Source: an uncultured Flavobacteriaceae bacterium
GTDB taxonomy: Bacteria; Bacteroidota; Bacteroidia; Flavobacteriales; Flavobacteriaceae
Length of the DNA: 64,000 bases
NCBI GenBank assembly: GCA_947493175.1
Contig: CANLQD010000001.1
Location: forward strand, 248,001-312,000
Reading direction: 5' to 3'
The position numbers were made by a program, and so were the translations under genes. The notes beneath the pieces are model-generated. The model made no database searches and had not been told where the DNA came from. It saw only the letters and a list, made by a program, of their open reading frames with translations. Below, piece after piece: positions 17,450-25,965 of this stretch. The stretch's first letter is position 1. Every line of letters starts with the position of its first letter.

Positions 17450-18244
17450 ATGAAAATAGCCATTATCGGAACCGGAAACCTGGGCCTCGCTATCGCAAAA
17501 GGCATTTTGCACAGCGACGGGGCCACCAACATGTATATGACCAAACGGCATATCGAAAGTATCAAAAGCTTTGAAAAGTATGGAAATGTTGTGGTCACCT
17601 CTGACAATCGCGAAGCGGTTCAAAACTCGGACATCCTGATTTTTGCCGTACAGCCCGGCCATTTTTCTCAAATTCTGACAGACATAAAAGACCTTTTAAC
17701 CGAAAACCATGTGGTGATTTCAACGATTACCGGATTTAGTATCGAGAAGATAGAAGCAATCATAGGTCCTGAAAATTATATCGTGCGAAGCATGCCCAAT
17801 ACCGCTATATCGGTAGGGAAATCTATGACCTGTGTTTGTGCCAATACCATGGGTAAGAAAAGGGTAGAGCTCACGAAAGCCATTTTTAACCAGATGGGGC
17901 ACTCAATGGAAGTGCCCGAAGAACAAATGCAAGCGGCTACCGTAATCTGTGCCAGCGGCATCGCTTTTTGGATGCGGTTGATCCGCGCTACCACGCAAGG
18001 CGCCATTCAACTAGGTTTCGATGCACAGGAAGCTCAAGAGCTGGCCATGCACACCTGTGAAGGTGCCGCCAGCCTTTTGATAGAATCGGGCAACCATCCA
18101 GAGGAGGAAATCGATCGGGTGACCACTCCCATGGGCTGCACGATCAAAGGCCTAAACGAAATGGAACATCAAGGACTCAGTTCCTCCCTGATAAGGGGAA
18201 TTGTTGCCTCCTTTGATAAAATAACCGAGTTTAAAACGAAGTAA
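17450..18244 (+). CDS. proC: Pyrroline-5-carboxylate reductase
   Basis: ProC reduces pyrroline-5-carboxylate to proline. The 264-residue protein begins with the NAD(P)H-binding GTGNLGLAIAKGIL. It carries ITGFSIEKIE and RSMPNTAISVGKS around residues 90-125 and the C-terminal signature VTTPMGCTIKGLNEMEHQG, where the usual sequence is [TS]-P-G-G-[TS]-T. Length is normal. Together with proA and proB further on, it makes the operon produce both proline and arginine from glutamate. Confidence 0.9.
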   Translation: MKIAIIGTGNLGLAIAKGILHSDGATNMYMTKRHIESIKSFEKYGNVVVTSDNREAVQNSDILIFAVQPGHFSQILTDIKDLLTENHVVISTITGFSIEKIEAIIGPENYIVRSMPNTAISVGKSMTCVCANTMGKKRVELTKAIFNQMGHSMEVPEEQMQAATVICASGIAFWMRLIRATTQGAIQLGFDAQEAQELAMHTCEGAASLLIESGNHPEEEIDRVTTPMGCTIKGLNEMEHQGLSSSLIRGIVASFDKITEFKTK

Positions 18245-18254
18245 AATATGAATG

Positions 18255-18321
18255 TCAAATTCAAATGCTAAACCTACCCATATGTGGTAATCTTGCATTT
18301 GATTTTTGAATCTGAATTTGA
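18255..18321 (+). repeat. Nested inverted repeat between proC and argD
   Basis: TCAAATTCA (18255-18263) pairs with TGAATTTGA (18313-18321). Inside it TCAAATGC (18261-18268) pairs with GCATTTGA (18295-18302). The two pairings share three bases, so they are alternatives or partly nested. The structure ends three bases before the argD ATG. Confidence 0.6.
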
Positions 18322-18324
18322 AAC

Positions 18325-19452
18325 ATGAACTTATTTGATGTATATCCACTTTACAATGTAACCCCAGTTTCTGGCAAGGGCAGTATTATTACCGACGACA
18401 AGGGGCAAGAGTATCTAGATCTGTATGGTGGTCATGCCGTCATTTCTATCGGACATTCGCACCCACATTACGTACAGCGCTTAAAAAGACAATTGGACCA
18501 AATCGGATTTTATAGCAATGCGGTCCAGAACCCTTTACAACGGGAGTTGGCCACAAAATTGGGACAACTCTCACACTGTGACGACTACCAACTCTTTCTA
18601 TGCAACTCCGGGGCCGAAGCCAATGAAAACGCCTTGAAAATGGCCTCTTTTCAAACTGGAAAATCAAGGGTCATCGCATTTCATAACGGCTTTCATGGTC
18701 GAACGTCCGCTGCCGTAGCCGCTACCGACAACCCTACGATCAATGCGCCCATCAACCAACAACAAAAGGTGACCTTTGTACCACTGAACGACAGTGCCGC
18801 TTTCAAAAAAGAAGTAGAAAAAGCAGATGTGTGCGCCGTAATACTGGAAGCCATTCAGGGAGTGGGCGGACTTGATGAACCGACAACCGACTTTTACCGG
18901 GAAATCGCGCAAAGCTGCAAAAAGAATCAAGTAATGTTGATCGCTGACGAAGTGCAATCAGGTTTCGGGCGCAGTGGTACCTTTTTTGGGTTTCAACATC
19001 ACGGTATTGAACCAGATATCATTTCTATCGCCAAAGGTATGGGCAATGGGTTTCCCGTAGGTGGCATTTTGATACACAACACCATTCCCGCTAAGTATGG
19101 TATGCTGGGCACTACATTCGGCGGCAACCATTTGGCCTGTGCCGCTACCATGGCCGTTCTTGAGGTATTGGAAAGTGAACATCTGATTGAAAATGCCCAA
19201 AAGCTGGGCGTCTACTTTACAGAAAAAGCGACGGGGATTCCACAAGTAAAACGGGTAAAAGGTCGTGGATTAATGCTTGGGCTCGAATTTGATTTTGAAG
19301 TAGCGGAGTTGCGCAAAAAACTAATATACGAACAACATATATTCACCGGCGGTGCAAAAGACAAACACGTACTGCGAATCTTGCCGGCCCTAACGATAGG
19401 AAAAGAGCAGATCGATTTATTTTTCAACGCCCTTAAAACAGTATTACAGTGA
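18325..19452 (+). CDS. argD: N-acyl-ornithine aminotransferase
   Basis: ArgD is a class III PLP aminotransferase that converts the acyl-glutamate semialdehyde to acyl-ornithine. The 375-residue protein has ADEVQSGFGRSG near residue 207 (PLP-binding Asp), the Schiff-base lysine in IAKGMGNGFPVGG near residue 236, and GTTFGGNHLACA near residue 262. Its stop overlaps the proA start by four bases (GTGA). The same enzyme class can also handle ornithine or succinyl-diaminopimelate; the operon context supports the arginine role. Confidence 0.92.
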   Translation: MNLFDVYPLYNVTPVSGKGSIITDDKGQEYLDLYGGHAVISIGHSHPHYVQRLKRQLDQIGFYSNAVQNPLQRELATKLGQLSHCDDYQLFLCNSGAEANENALKMASFQTGKSRVIAFHNGFHGRTSAAVAATDNPTINAPINQQQKVTFVPLNDSAAFKKEVEKADVCAVILEAIQGVGGLDEPTTDFYREIAQSCKKNQVMLIADEVQSGFGRSGTFFGFQHHGIEPDIISIAKGMGNGFPVGGILIHNTIPAKYGMLGTTFGGNHLACAATMAVLEVLESEHLIENAQKLGVYFTEKATGIPQVKRVKGRGLMLGLEFDFEVAELRKKLIYEQHIFTGGAKDKHVLRILPALTIGKEQIDLFFNALKTVLQ

Positions 19453-20648
19453 ATACACAACTGAACCTTGACCAACGCAATAAAGTATTGTCGCTCATGG
19501 CCCAATTCGTGGTCAGCGAAGCGGAATCCTTGCTTGCCGCCAACGAAAAGGACTTAAAGAGCTATAAGGGAGACGACCTTGCGATGCGCGACCGCTTAAA
19601 ATTAGACCAAGGCAAGATAAACGGTATGGCACAATCATTGGATCAACTGGCCTCAGAACCCGACCCTTTGGGGGTAGAACGCTATCGTTTTGATCATGGG
19701 AACGGAATGCAGGTAAGCAACAGAACGGCACCGTTCGGAACCGTCTTGATCATTTATGAATCACGGCCCGATGTTACGATCGAAGCAGCGGGTATCGCTT
19801 TTAAATCGGGCAATAAAATACTATTGAAAGGAGGCAAAGAGTCATTGCATAGTAACCTCGCCCTCGTGGAACTTTGGCACAAGGCACTGCTTCAGGTAGA
19901 CAGTTCCAAAGACTGGGTACAATACCTAAAGTTCAACAGGACCGAAACACAGGCTTTTCTTCAAAACCCTACGGAGGTGATCGACCTCATCGTTCCAAGA
20001 GGAGGGGAACGTTTGATTGCATTCGTAAAACAACACGCTACTTGTCCCGTAATCGTAAGTGGTCGTGGCAACAATTTCGTTTATGTCGATAGCACCGCCG
20101 ATTTGGAAATGGCATTACAGATTATCATTGACGCAAAAACCACCAAGATTTCGGCATGTAATGCGTTGGATAAGGTACTTATCGCTGCCGATTTACCAAG
20201 AAAACAGGAATTTTTGATGCGTTTGGTCGCCGAGTTGCGAAAGAGCAAGGTAACCATACATACCGACGAGCAACTTTCCGAATTGGAAAACACCCTCCCG
20301 ATATCGGATGAATCGCTATGGTACGAAGAATTTTTAGAGTATAGAATCGTACTAGGGCAAGTGTACGACCTGCACGAGGCCATTGACAAAATAAACAAAT
20401 ACGGAGGAGGCCATTCTGCGGCAATCGTGACGACCGACACCCAAAAAGCGGATGAATTTATGGTGCGAATAGATGCAGCGGCCGTGTACCACAATGCATC
20501 GACGAGATTCACCGACGGCGGACAGTTCGGACTCGGAGGTGAACTGGCCATCAGCACGGATAAACTGCACCAAAGGGGGCCTATTGGGCTGCAACATTTG
20601 GTGACCAACAAATGGTTTGTAAAAGGAAACGGACAGATTCGTAATTAA
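19449..20648 (+). CDS. proA: Gamma-glutamyl phosphate reductase
   Basis: ProA reduces glutamyl phosphate to glutamate semialdehyde for proline synthesis. The 399-residue aldehyde dehydrogenase-type protein has the conserved YESRPDVTIEAAGIAFKSGN segment near residue 103, the catalytic cysteine in KISACNALDKVL near residue 237, and STRFTDGGQFGLGGELAIST near residue 346. The start is a GTG overlapping the argD stop, so it is translationally coupled. proB follows after 58 bases. Confidence 0.92.
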   Translation: MNTQLNLDQRNKVLSLMAQFVVSEAESLLAANEKDLKSYKGDDLAMRDRLKLDQGKINGMAQSLDQLASEPDPLGVERYRFDHGNGMQVSNRTAPFGTVLIIYESRPDVTIEAAGIAFKSGNKILLKGGKESLHSNLALVELWHKALLQVDSSKDWVQYLKFNRTETQAFLQNPTEVIDLIVPRGGERLIAFVKQHATCPVIVSGRGNNFVYVDSTADLEMALQIIIDAKTTKISACNALDKVLIAADLPRKQEFLMRLVAELRKSKVTIHTDEQLSELENTLPISDESLWYEEFLEYRIVLGQVYDLHEAIDKINKYGGGHSAAIVTTDTQKADEFMVRIDAAAVYHNASTRFTDGGQFGLGGELAISTDKLHQRGPIGLQHLVTNKWFVKGNGQIRN

Positions 20649-20706
20649 GAACCATTGGCAATGGTTTGCAAACAGTGATAAACCCCTGCCCAATACAAAA
20701 GCACAG

Positions 20707-21474
20707 ATGGACAAGAAACGAATACTTCTGAAAATAGGATCAAATACCTTGACCAAGGAGAGCGATCATATTTCCAGGGGAAAAATCGAAGATATCGGTC
20801 GGCAAATTGCCAAACTTAACGAAGACTACGAATTCATTATCGTAAGCTCAGGGGCCATCGCAGCCGCCAAACAGTTTGTGAAGTTGGAACACCATGGGGC
20901 CGAAATAAACGTAAAGCAGGCTTTGGCAGCAATAGGCCAACCTCATCTAATGCGAATTTTTCAGGAAAATTTTCGGGAGTTGGGCCTTTTTACATCCCAA
21001 TGCCTGTTGTCGTATTCCGATTTTGAACATCCCGGTTCAAAGGAAAACATCAGAAATACCATCAATTTACTTGTTGCCAATAATTGTATTCCCATCATTA
21101 ATGAAAACGATACCGTTGCAACAGACGAAATCCAATTTGGTGATAATGATAAATTAGCGGCCCTCACGGCAGCTTTATTAGAGGTAGACCTGCTGATGAT
21201 CGCTACGAATACGAACGGTATTTATAAAAAAACATCCATTGGAAAAACAACGCCCATCACCATCGCATCGGTTTCCGATATCGGTGATTTAAAGAATGAG
21301 ATCAGCCTTGAAAAATCGACCCACGGAACCGGTGGAATGCATTCCAAAATAGAGGCGGCCACCATTGCTCAAAATGCATCGATCGATACGTGGATCGTAA
21401 ACGGAATCGAAGATAATTTTATCGTCAACGCACTGAACGGAAAAGTTGGCTACACCAAAATAAGCGCAAAATGA
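20707..21474 (+). CDS. proB: Glutamate 5-kinase, short form without PUA domain
   Basis: ProB phosphorylates glutamate in the first step of proline synthesis. The 255-residue protein matches the amino-acid kinase core: KIGSNTLTKES at the start, VSSGAIAAAKQF near residue 50, NENDTVATDEIQFGDNDKLAAL near residue 134, and GTGGMHSKIEAA near residue 205. It lacks the C-terminal PUA domain of the E. coli enzyme, which is common outside proteobacteria. Its stop overlaps the argF' start by four bases (ATGA). Confidence 0.92.
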   Translation: MDKKRILLKIGSNTLTKESDHISRGKIEDIGRQIAKLNEDYEFIIVSSGAIAAAKQFVKLEHHGAEINVKQALAAIGQPHLMRIFQENFRELGLFTSQCLLSYSDFEHPGSKENIRNTINLLVANNCIPIINENDTVATDEIQFGDNDKLAALTAALLEVDLLMIATNTNGIYKKTSIGKTTPITIASVSDIGDLKNEISLEKSTHGTGGMHSKIEAATIAQNASIDTWIVNGIEDNFIVNALNGKVGYTKISAK

Positions 21475-22433
21475 ATTACCTATCCATTAACGATATCGAC
21501 CATTTACCCACCTGGATAGCCGAAGCAATAAAGCTGAAATCAAACCCTATGGAGCATAAGAAACTGGGGACAAACAAGACCTTGTGCCTTCTTTTCTTCA
21601 ACAATAGCCTACGAACCCGTTTAAGCACGCAAAAGGCTGCTATGAATCTGGGAATGGAGACCATGGTCATGAACTTCGGTGGCGAGGGTTGGTCCCTTGA
21701 ATTCGAGAACGGTACCGTAATGGATCAGGGAAATGCAGAACATATCAAGGAGGCGGCACAGGTTGTTTCCCAATTTTGCGATGTGGTAGCCATTAGGGCT
21801 TTTGCTTCTTTGACTGATAAAGAAAAAGACAAAGCAGAAGTGGTGCTGAACGGTTTTAAAAAATACGCTTCGGTACCGGTTGTCAACATGGAAAGTTCGG
21901 TAGGCCACCCGTTACAAGCACTGGCAGATGCCATTACACTTGAAGAACATAGAAGCAAGTCCAAACCGAAGGTGGTACTTTCTTGGGCTCCGCATCCCAA
22001 AGCCCTACCACATGCGGTAGCCAATTCGTTCATAGAAATGATGCAACTACAAGATGCCGATTTTGTGATTACCCACCCTAAGGGATATGAATTGAATCCC
22101 AAAATCACTGCCGGCGCCAAAATTGAATACGACCAAAAAAAAGCTTTGAAGGATGCCGATTTCGTATACGTTAAAAACTGGAGTAGTTATTCCGATTACG
22201 GAAAGGTTGTATCACAAGATTCCGGTTGGATGATGACCAAGGAAAAACTTGGTCACGCCAAATTCATGCACTGTCTGCCAGTTCGAAGAAATGTGGTCGT
22301 TGAAGATGCCGTCTTGGATAGTAATCAATCTCTCGTAATCGAGCAGGCAAACAATAGAACTTTTGCCGCGCAGATTGTTTTAAAAAAGATATTAAGTCCT
22401 CTAACCCCAGAAGGGGAACAAAAAACAACATAA
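21471..22433 (+). CDS. argF': N-acyl-L-ornithine carbamoyltransferase, predicted N-succinylornithine type
   Basis: The 320-residue transcarbamylase has the carbamoyl-phosphate site FFNNSLRTR (residues 42-50), HPLQALAD near residue 146 and HCLPVRRN near residue 264. The whole sequence resembles the N-succinylornithine enzyme of Bacteroides fragilis rather than ordinary ornithine carbamoyltransferase. The residue that separates acetyl- from succinyl-ornithine enzymes (Glu92 in Xanthomonas, Pro90 in B. fragilis) aligns with Ala89 here, in MDQGNAEH. Published E92A, E92P, E92S and E92V changes in the Xanthomonas enzyme switch it to succinylornithine, so Ala89 predicts a succinyl substrate. The alignment was made from memory of the B. 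fragilis sequence. Confidence 0.88.
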   Translation: MNYLSINDIDHLPTWIAEAIKLKSNPMEHKKLGTNKTLCLLFFNNSLRTRLSTQKAAMNLGMETMVMNFGGEGWSLEFENGTVMDQGNAEHIKEAAQVVSQFCDVVAIRAFASLTDKEKDKAEVVLNGFKKYASVPVVNMESSVGHPLQALADAITLEEHRSKSKPKVVLSWAPHPKALPHAVANSFIEMMQLQDADFVITHPKGYELNPKITAGAKIEYDQKKALKDADFVYVKNWSSYSDYGKVVSQDSGWMMTKEKLGHAKFMHCLPVRRNVVVEDAVLDSNQSLVIEQANNRTFAAQIVLKKILSPLTPEGEQKTT

Positions 22434-22471
22434 AATGAGTGAATCTGGCACAGAACACCTCCCTTTGGGAG
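22405..22471 (+). repeat. Two short palindromes at the argF'/argB junction
   Basis: CCCC-AGAA-GGGG occupies 22405-22416, inside the last argF' codons. CTCCC-TTT-GGGAG occupies 22459-22471, inside the first argB codons. The sequence between and around them resembles the C/G-rich palindromes often found between genes in Bacteroidota. Here both are translated: they give the LTPEGEQKTT tail of ArgF' and the 17-residue N-terminal extension of ArgB. Confidence 0.5.
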
Positions 22472-23253
22472 AGGAAAGCAGGGGGCTATCCATCGTCAAA
22501 ATTGGCGGCAACGTCATTGAAAACAAATCAGAACTTTCAACATTTTTAGAGCTGTTTGCTCAACTCGAAGGGGTCAAAATGTTGGTCCATGGCGGTGGAA
22601 AAAAGGCTTCCGAGGTTTTACATAGAATGGGGCTTCAACCAAAAATGGTCGGTGGGCGAAGAATAACCGATACGGCAACTTTGGAAGTAGTGACCATGGT
22701 TTATGGCGGACTTACAAATAAAAATATCGTTGCAGCATTGCAAGCCAATAAATGCAATGCCATAGGTTTAAGTGGCGCGGATGGAAATTCGATTCGGGCT
22801 CACAAACGACCTGTAAAAGAAATTGATTATGGTTTTGCAGGAGATGTCGATGATGTGAATATAAAAACTATTTCTTCCCTTTTAGAAGCAAATCTGGTTC
22901 CTGTTTTTTGCGCCTTGACCCATGACGGAAAGGGACAACTTTTGAATACCAACGCCGACACCATCGCTTCGGAAGTGGCTATCGCCTTGAGTAAAAACTA
23001 CGAAACCACACTTTATTATTGCTTTGAAAAAAAAGGGGTTTTAATGGATGTCAGCAATGAGAATTCCGTAGTAAAACATATAAATTCGCAGAAGTATCAA
23101 CAACTATTGAAGGAAGGTATCATCGCTGATGGCATGCTTCCTAAAATGCAGAATTGTTTTCGTGCCTTACACAAAAATGTGCATAAAGTTTGTATTGGTG
23201 ATATTTCAATGCTCGATGGAAAATCAAATGTATTCACAACGATAACCTTATAA
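22435..23253 (+). CDS. argB: N-acyl-glutamate kinase
   Basis: ArgB phosphorylates the acyl-glutamate. The 272-residue amino-acid kinase has IVKIGGNVIE (residues 20-29), MLVHGGGKKASE near residue 50, GLSGADGNSIRA near residue 112 and NTNADTIASEVAIAL near residue 172. The first 17 residues (MSESGTEHLPLGEESRG) have no counterpart in typical ArgB and come from a palindromic DNA segment. No later start codon exists before the conserved core. Its stop overlaps the argE start by one base. Confidence 0.9.
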   Translation: MSESGTEHLPLGEESRGLSIVKIGGNVIENKSELSTFLELFAQLEGVKMLVHGGGKKASEVLHRMGLQPKMVGGRRITDTATLEVVTMVYGGLTNKNIVAALQANKCNAIGLSGADGNSIRAHKRPVKEIDYGFAGDVDDVNIKTISSLLEANLVPVFCALTHDGKGQLLNTNADTIASEVAIALSKNYETTLYYCFEKKGVLMDVSNENSVVKHINSQKYQQLLKEGIIADGMLPKMQNCFRALHKNVHKVCIGDISMLDGKSNVFTTITL

Positions 23254-24326
23254 TGATGGAACAAAAAAAACTGACAGAAAAGGCGATCGAATTATTAAAA
23301 CAGTTGATTTCAATACAATCGTTTTCCTCCGAAGAGGATAAAACTGCTGACGCGATACAAGCTTGGTTGGCCGAATTTGAAATCCCTTTCGAGCGAATTC
23401 ATAACAACGTAATCGCCAAAAACAGCTATTGGGACGACCGAAAACCAACGCTGCTACTGAATTCCCATCACGATACGGTAAAACCGAACAAAGCGTATAC
23501 CAAGGACCCTTTTGATGCACACATAGAGGATGGAAAACTATACGGACTGGGAAGCAATGATGCCGGCGGAGCGTTGGTGTCGCTTTTGGCTACTTTTGTA
23601 AACTTTTATGCCGAGGAAGGCCTAGACCACAACCTATTGATGGTCGCTTCTATGGAAGAAGAAAATGCCGGACCCAATAGCCTAAGGGGACTATTGCCCC
23701 ACCTTCCAAAGATCGATGTTGCCATTGTGGGCGAACCCACATTGATGCAACTGGCCATTGCCGAAAAAGGCCTGGTCGTATTCGATGCCGTTGTAGACGG
23801 AACACCTTCCCATGCGGCACATCCGAATGACAATAACGCCATCTACAATACGATTGAAGTATTGGAATGGTTTAAGAACTATCGATTCGAAAAGACCTCG
23901 GAAGCTCTAGGCGATGTTAAAATGACCGTAACCCAGATCAATGCCGGTAGTCAGCACAATGTCGTCCCTGCCAAAGTAGATTTGGTAATCGATGTGCGCG
24001 TTAACGATGCTTATTCGAATCAAGAAATTGCGAACCTATTAAAATCGGAGGCCCCCTGCCAACTGCAAGAACGTGGACTCAAACTCAACTCCTCTAAAAT
24101 TGACAAGAACCATCAACTGGTACGATCGGGCATCGCACTGGGGCGAAAAACATACGGTTCCCCTACCCTGTCGGATCAAGCAGCATTGACCTGTCAATCA
24201 CTAAAATTGGGACCCGGTGATAGTACCCGATCCCACTCGGCCAATGAGTATATTTATGTGCACGAAATCGAGGAGGGTATTGATTTGTATATTAAGATTT
24301 TAAATGGATTTATAAATAAGACATAA
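23253..24326 (+). CDS. argE: N-acyl-ornithine/N-acyl-citrulline deacylase (M20 family)
   Basis: The 357-residue M20 metallopeptidase-type amidohydrolase has metal-binding NSHHDTVKP near residue 70, GSNDAGGALVSLL near residue 97, the catalytic glutamate in MEEENAGP near residue 133, and SRSHSANEYI-like GDSTRSHSANEYI near the end. In pathways with an acyl-ornithine carbamoyltransferase, this enzyme removes the acyl group from acyl-citrulline, so its natural substrate here is probably succinyl-citrulline. The family also contains DapE, which removes succinyl groups. The frame opens with two ATGs (23253 and 23256). Confidence 0.87.
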   Translation: MMEQKKLTEKAIELLKQLISIQSFSSEEDKTADAIQAWLAEFEIPFERIHNNVIAKNSYWDDRKPTLLLNSHHDTVKPNKAYTKDPFDAHIEDGKLYGLGSNDAGGALVSLLATFVNFYAEEGLDHNLLMVASMEEENAGPNSLRGLLPHLPKIDVAIVGEPTLMQLAIAEKGLVVFDAVVDGTPSHAAHPNDNNAIYNTIEVLEWFKNYRFEKTSEALGDVKMTVTQINAGSQHNVVPAKVDLVIDVRVNDAYSNQEIANLLKSEAPCQLQERGLKLNSSKIDKNHQLVRSGIALGRKTYGSPTLSDQAALTCQSLKLGPGDSTRSHSANEYIYVHEIEEGIDLYIKILNGFINKT

Positions 24327-24394
24327 GATGTTGGACGTGAGGTTTTAGATTCCTTGGATTCAATCTCACGTCTCATGTCTACAATCTAACATCT
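24326..24394 (+). repeat. Long imperfect inverted repeat between argE and argH
   Basis: AGATGTT (24326-24332) pairs with AACATCT (24388-24394), and GACGTGAG (24334-24341) pairs with CTCACGTC (24365-24372). The arms make a hairpin across almost the whole gap; its left arm overlaps the argE stop codon region and it ends seven bases before the argH ATG. There is no T run after it, so it is not an ordinary terminator. Confidence 0.65.
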
Positions 24395-24400
24395 AAACAT

Positions 24401-25678
24401 ATGAAACTCTGGGACAAAGGTTTTAGCACCGACCAAAAAATAGACCATTTTACTGTAGGCAATGACCGGCAACTAGACCTGCTTTTAGCAAAGTACGATG
24501 TAATAGCCTCGAAGGCGCATGCAAAGATGTTGGGAAAAATCGGGTTGTTGACCGATCAGGAAACAACCGCTTTGATGGTGGAGCTCGACCAGATTGCCAC
24601 AACTATCGAAGATGGAAATTTCACTATTGAAGACTCATTCGAGGACATGCATTCCAAAATAGAATTCATACTCGTTGAAAAATTAGGCGATACCGGAAAG
24701 AAGATACATACGGCCCGTTCCCGTAACGATCAAGTATTAGTTGCGATGCATTTATATTTAAAAGAGGAGCTTTCCGAAATCAAATCACATACCAAAGACC
24801 TCTTTGATTTATTACTTCATCTGGCGGAACAACACAAAGACATTTTACTTCCAGGGTATACCCACCTACAAATTGCGATGCCGTCTTCCTTTGGACTTTG
24901 GTTTTCGGCCTATGCGGAAAGTTTGGTCGACGACCTTTATTTTATCAAAGCGGCTTATAAAGTTGCCGACCAAAACCCGTTGGGAAGTGCTGCAGGATAC
25001 GGTAGTTCCTTTCCGGTAGACCGTACGTTCACTACAAAAGAAATGGGTTTCGAAACCTTGAAATACAATGTAGTAGCAGCCCAAATGGGACGTGGGAAAG
25101 TAGAGAAAGCAACTGCCTTCGGAATGGCAAGTATTGCCGCCACCCTCTCAAAATTGGCAATGGATATCTGTCTGTATATGAGTCAGAATTTTGATTTTAT
25201 CTCCTTTCCGGACGAACTTACAACGGGATCCAGCATTATGCCCCACAAAAAGAACCCGGATGTTTTTGAACTCGTTAGGGCCAAATGTAATAAGCTACAG
25301 GCGATACCCAACCAACTAACATTGGTCATCAACAACCTGCCCAGCGGATACCATCGAGACCTTCAACTCGTAAAGGAAATCATTGTTCCAGCCATCCAAG
25401 ACATGAAAGCCTGTCTTGAAATTCTAACCTTCAGTCTACGCCAAATTCGGGTGAACCCAGCTATTTTGGATGACGCCAAGTATGACTATCTCTTTAGCGT
25501 TGATACCTTGAACGAACTGGTTCAAAACGGGGTGCCTTTTCGAGATGCCTACAAAAAGATGGGGCAGGAAATTCAGGCTGGGACTTTTACGCCTAAGCGG
25601 GATATCGCCCATACCCATGAAGGAAGTCTGGGGAATTTGTGCCTAGAGGAGATTCGGCTGAAAATGGACAAACTGTAG
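24401..25678 (+). CDS. argH: Argininosuccinate lyase
   Basis: ArgH splits argininosuccinate into arginine and fumarate, the last step. The 425-residue protein has the fumarase/aspartase superfamily signature GSSIMPHKKNPD near residue 277, DMHSKIEFILVEKLG near residue 83 and KIHTARSRNDQV near residue 103. Somewhat shorter than the usual 450-460 residues, it is complete at both ends. It closes the operon; a weak hairpin at 25824 may end transcription. Confidence 0.93.
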   Translation: MKLWDKGFSTDQKIDHFTVGNDRQLDLLLAKYDVIASKAHAKMLGKIGLLTDQETTALMVELDQIATTIEDGNFTIEDSFEDMHSKIEFILVEKLGDTGKKIHTARSRNDQVLVAMHLYLKEELSEIKSHTKDLFDLLLHLAEQHKDILLPGYTHLQIAMPSSFGLWFSAYAESLVDDLYFIKAAYKVADQNPLGSAAGYGSSFPVDRTFTTKEMGFETLKYNVVAAQMGRGKVEKATAFGMASIAATLSKLAMDICLYMSQNFDFISFPDELTTGSSIMPHKKNPDVFELVRAKCNKLQAIPNQLTLVINNLPSGYHRDLQLVKEIIVPAIQDMKACLEILTFSLRQIRVNPAILDDAKYDYLFSVDTLNELVQNGVPFRDAYKKMGQEIQAGTFTPKRDIAHTHEGSLGNLCLEEIRLKMDKL

Positions 25679-25823
25679 CGATTCATTGCCCCTATTTTTC
25701 TGGAGTAAAACCTTTTGAAAGGGAGACTGCATCCTTCCTTTAACTTTTGTTCACTTTCTTACTTATCTCAGCAATTTGCGCTTCTCTTCCTGATGTCACC
25801 GCTGTTATCAATATGTCCAAAAC

Positions 25824-25857
25824 CCCTGTTTTCAGGGATATTAAGGGCTTTTTTTCT
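25824..25857 (+). terminator. Weak candidate terminator after the arginine operon
   Basis: CCCTG (25824-25828) pairs with CAGGG (25833-25837) across a TTTT loop, and a run of seven T lies downstream near 25849-25855. The T run is separated from the stem by about a dozen bases, so the match to an intrinsic terminator is poor. Confidence 0.3.
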
Positions 25858-25965
25858 TCAAAATTTTGTGTTTTCACAACAAATAAGAAAACATTCAAAA
25901 TAATTAATGTACAAGCTCGTTGTTGAAACACCTCCACAAGTTCGAGGCGTAACCACCTGATCAGT

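Noticed and set aside
20081..20611. A 176-codon open frame on the minus strand inside proA
   Set aside because: It lies wholly opposite a well-supported gene, has no recognisable motif and reads like the low-complexity complement of the coding strand.
24326..24394. The hairpin before argH considered as an intrinsic terminator
   Set aside because: No T run follows the stem and argH begins seven bases later.
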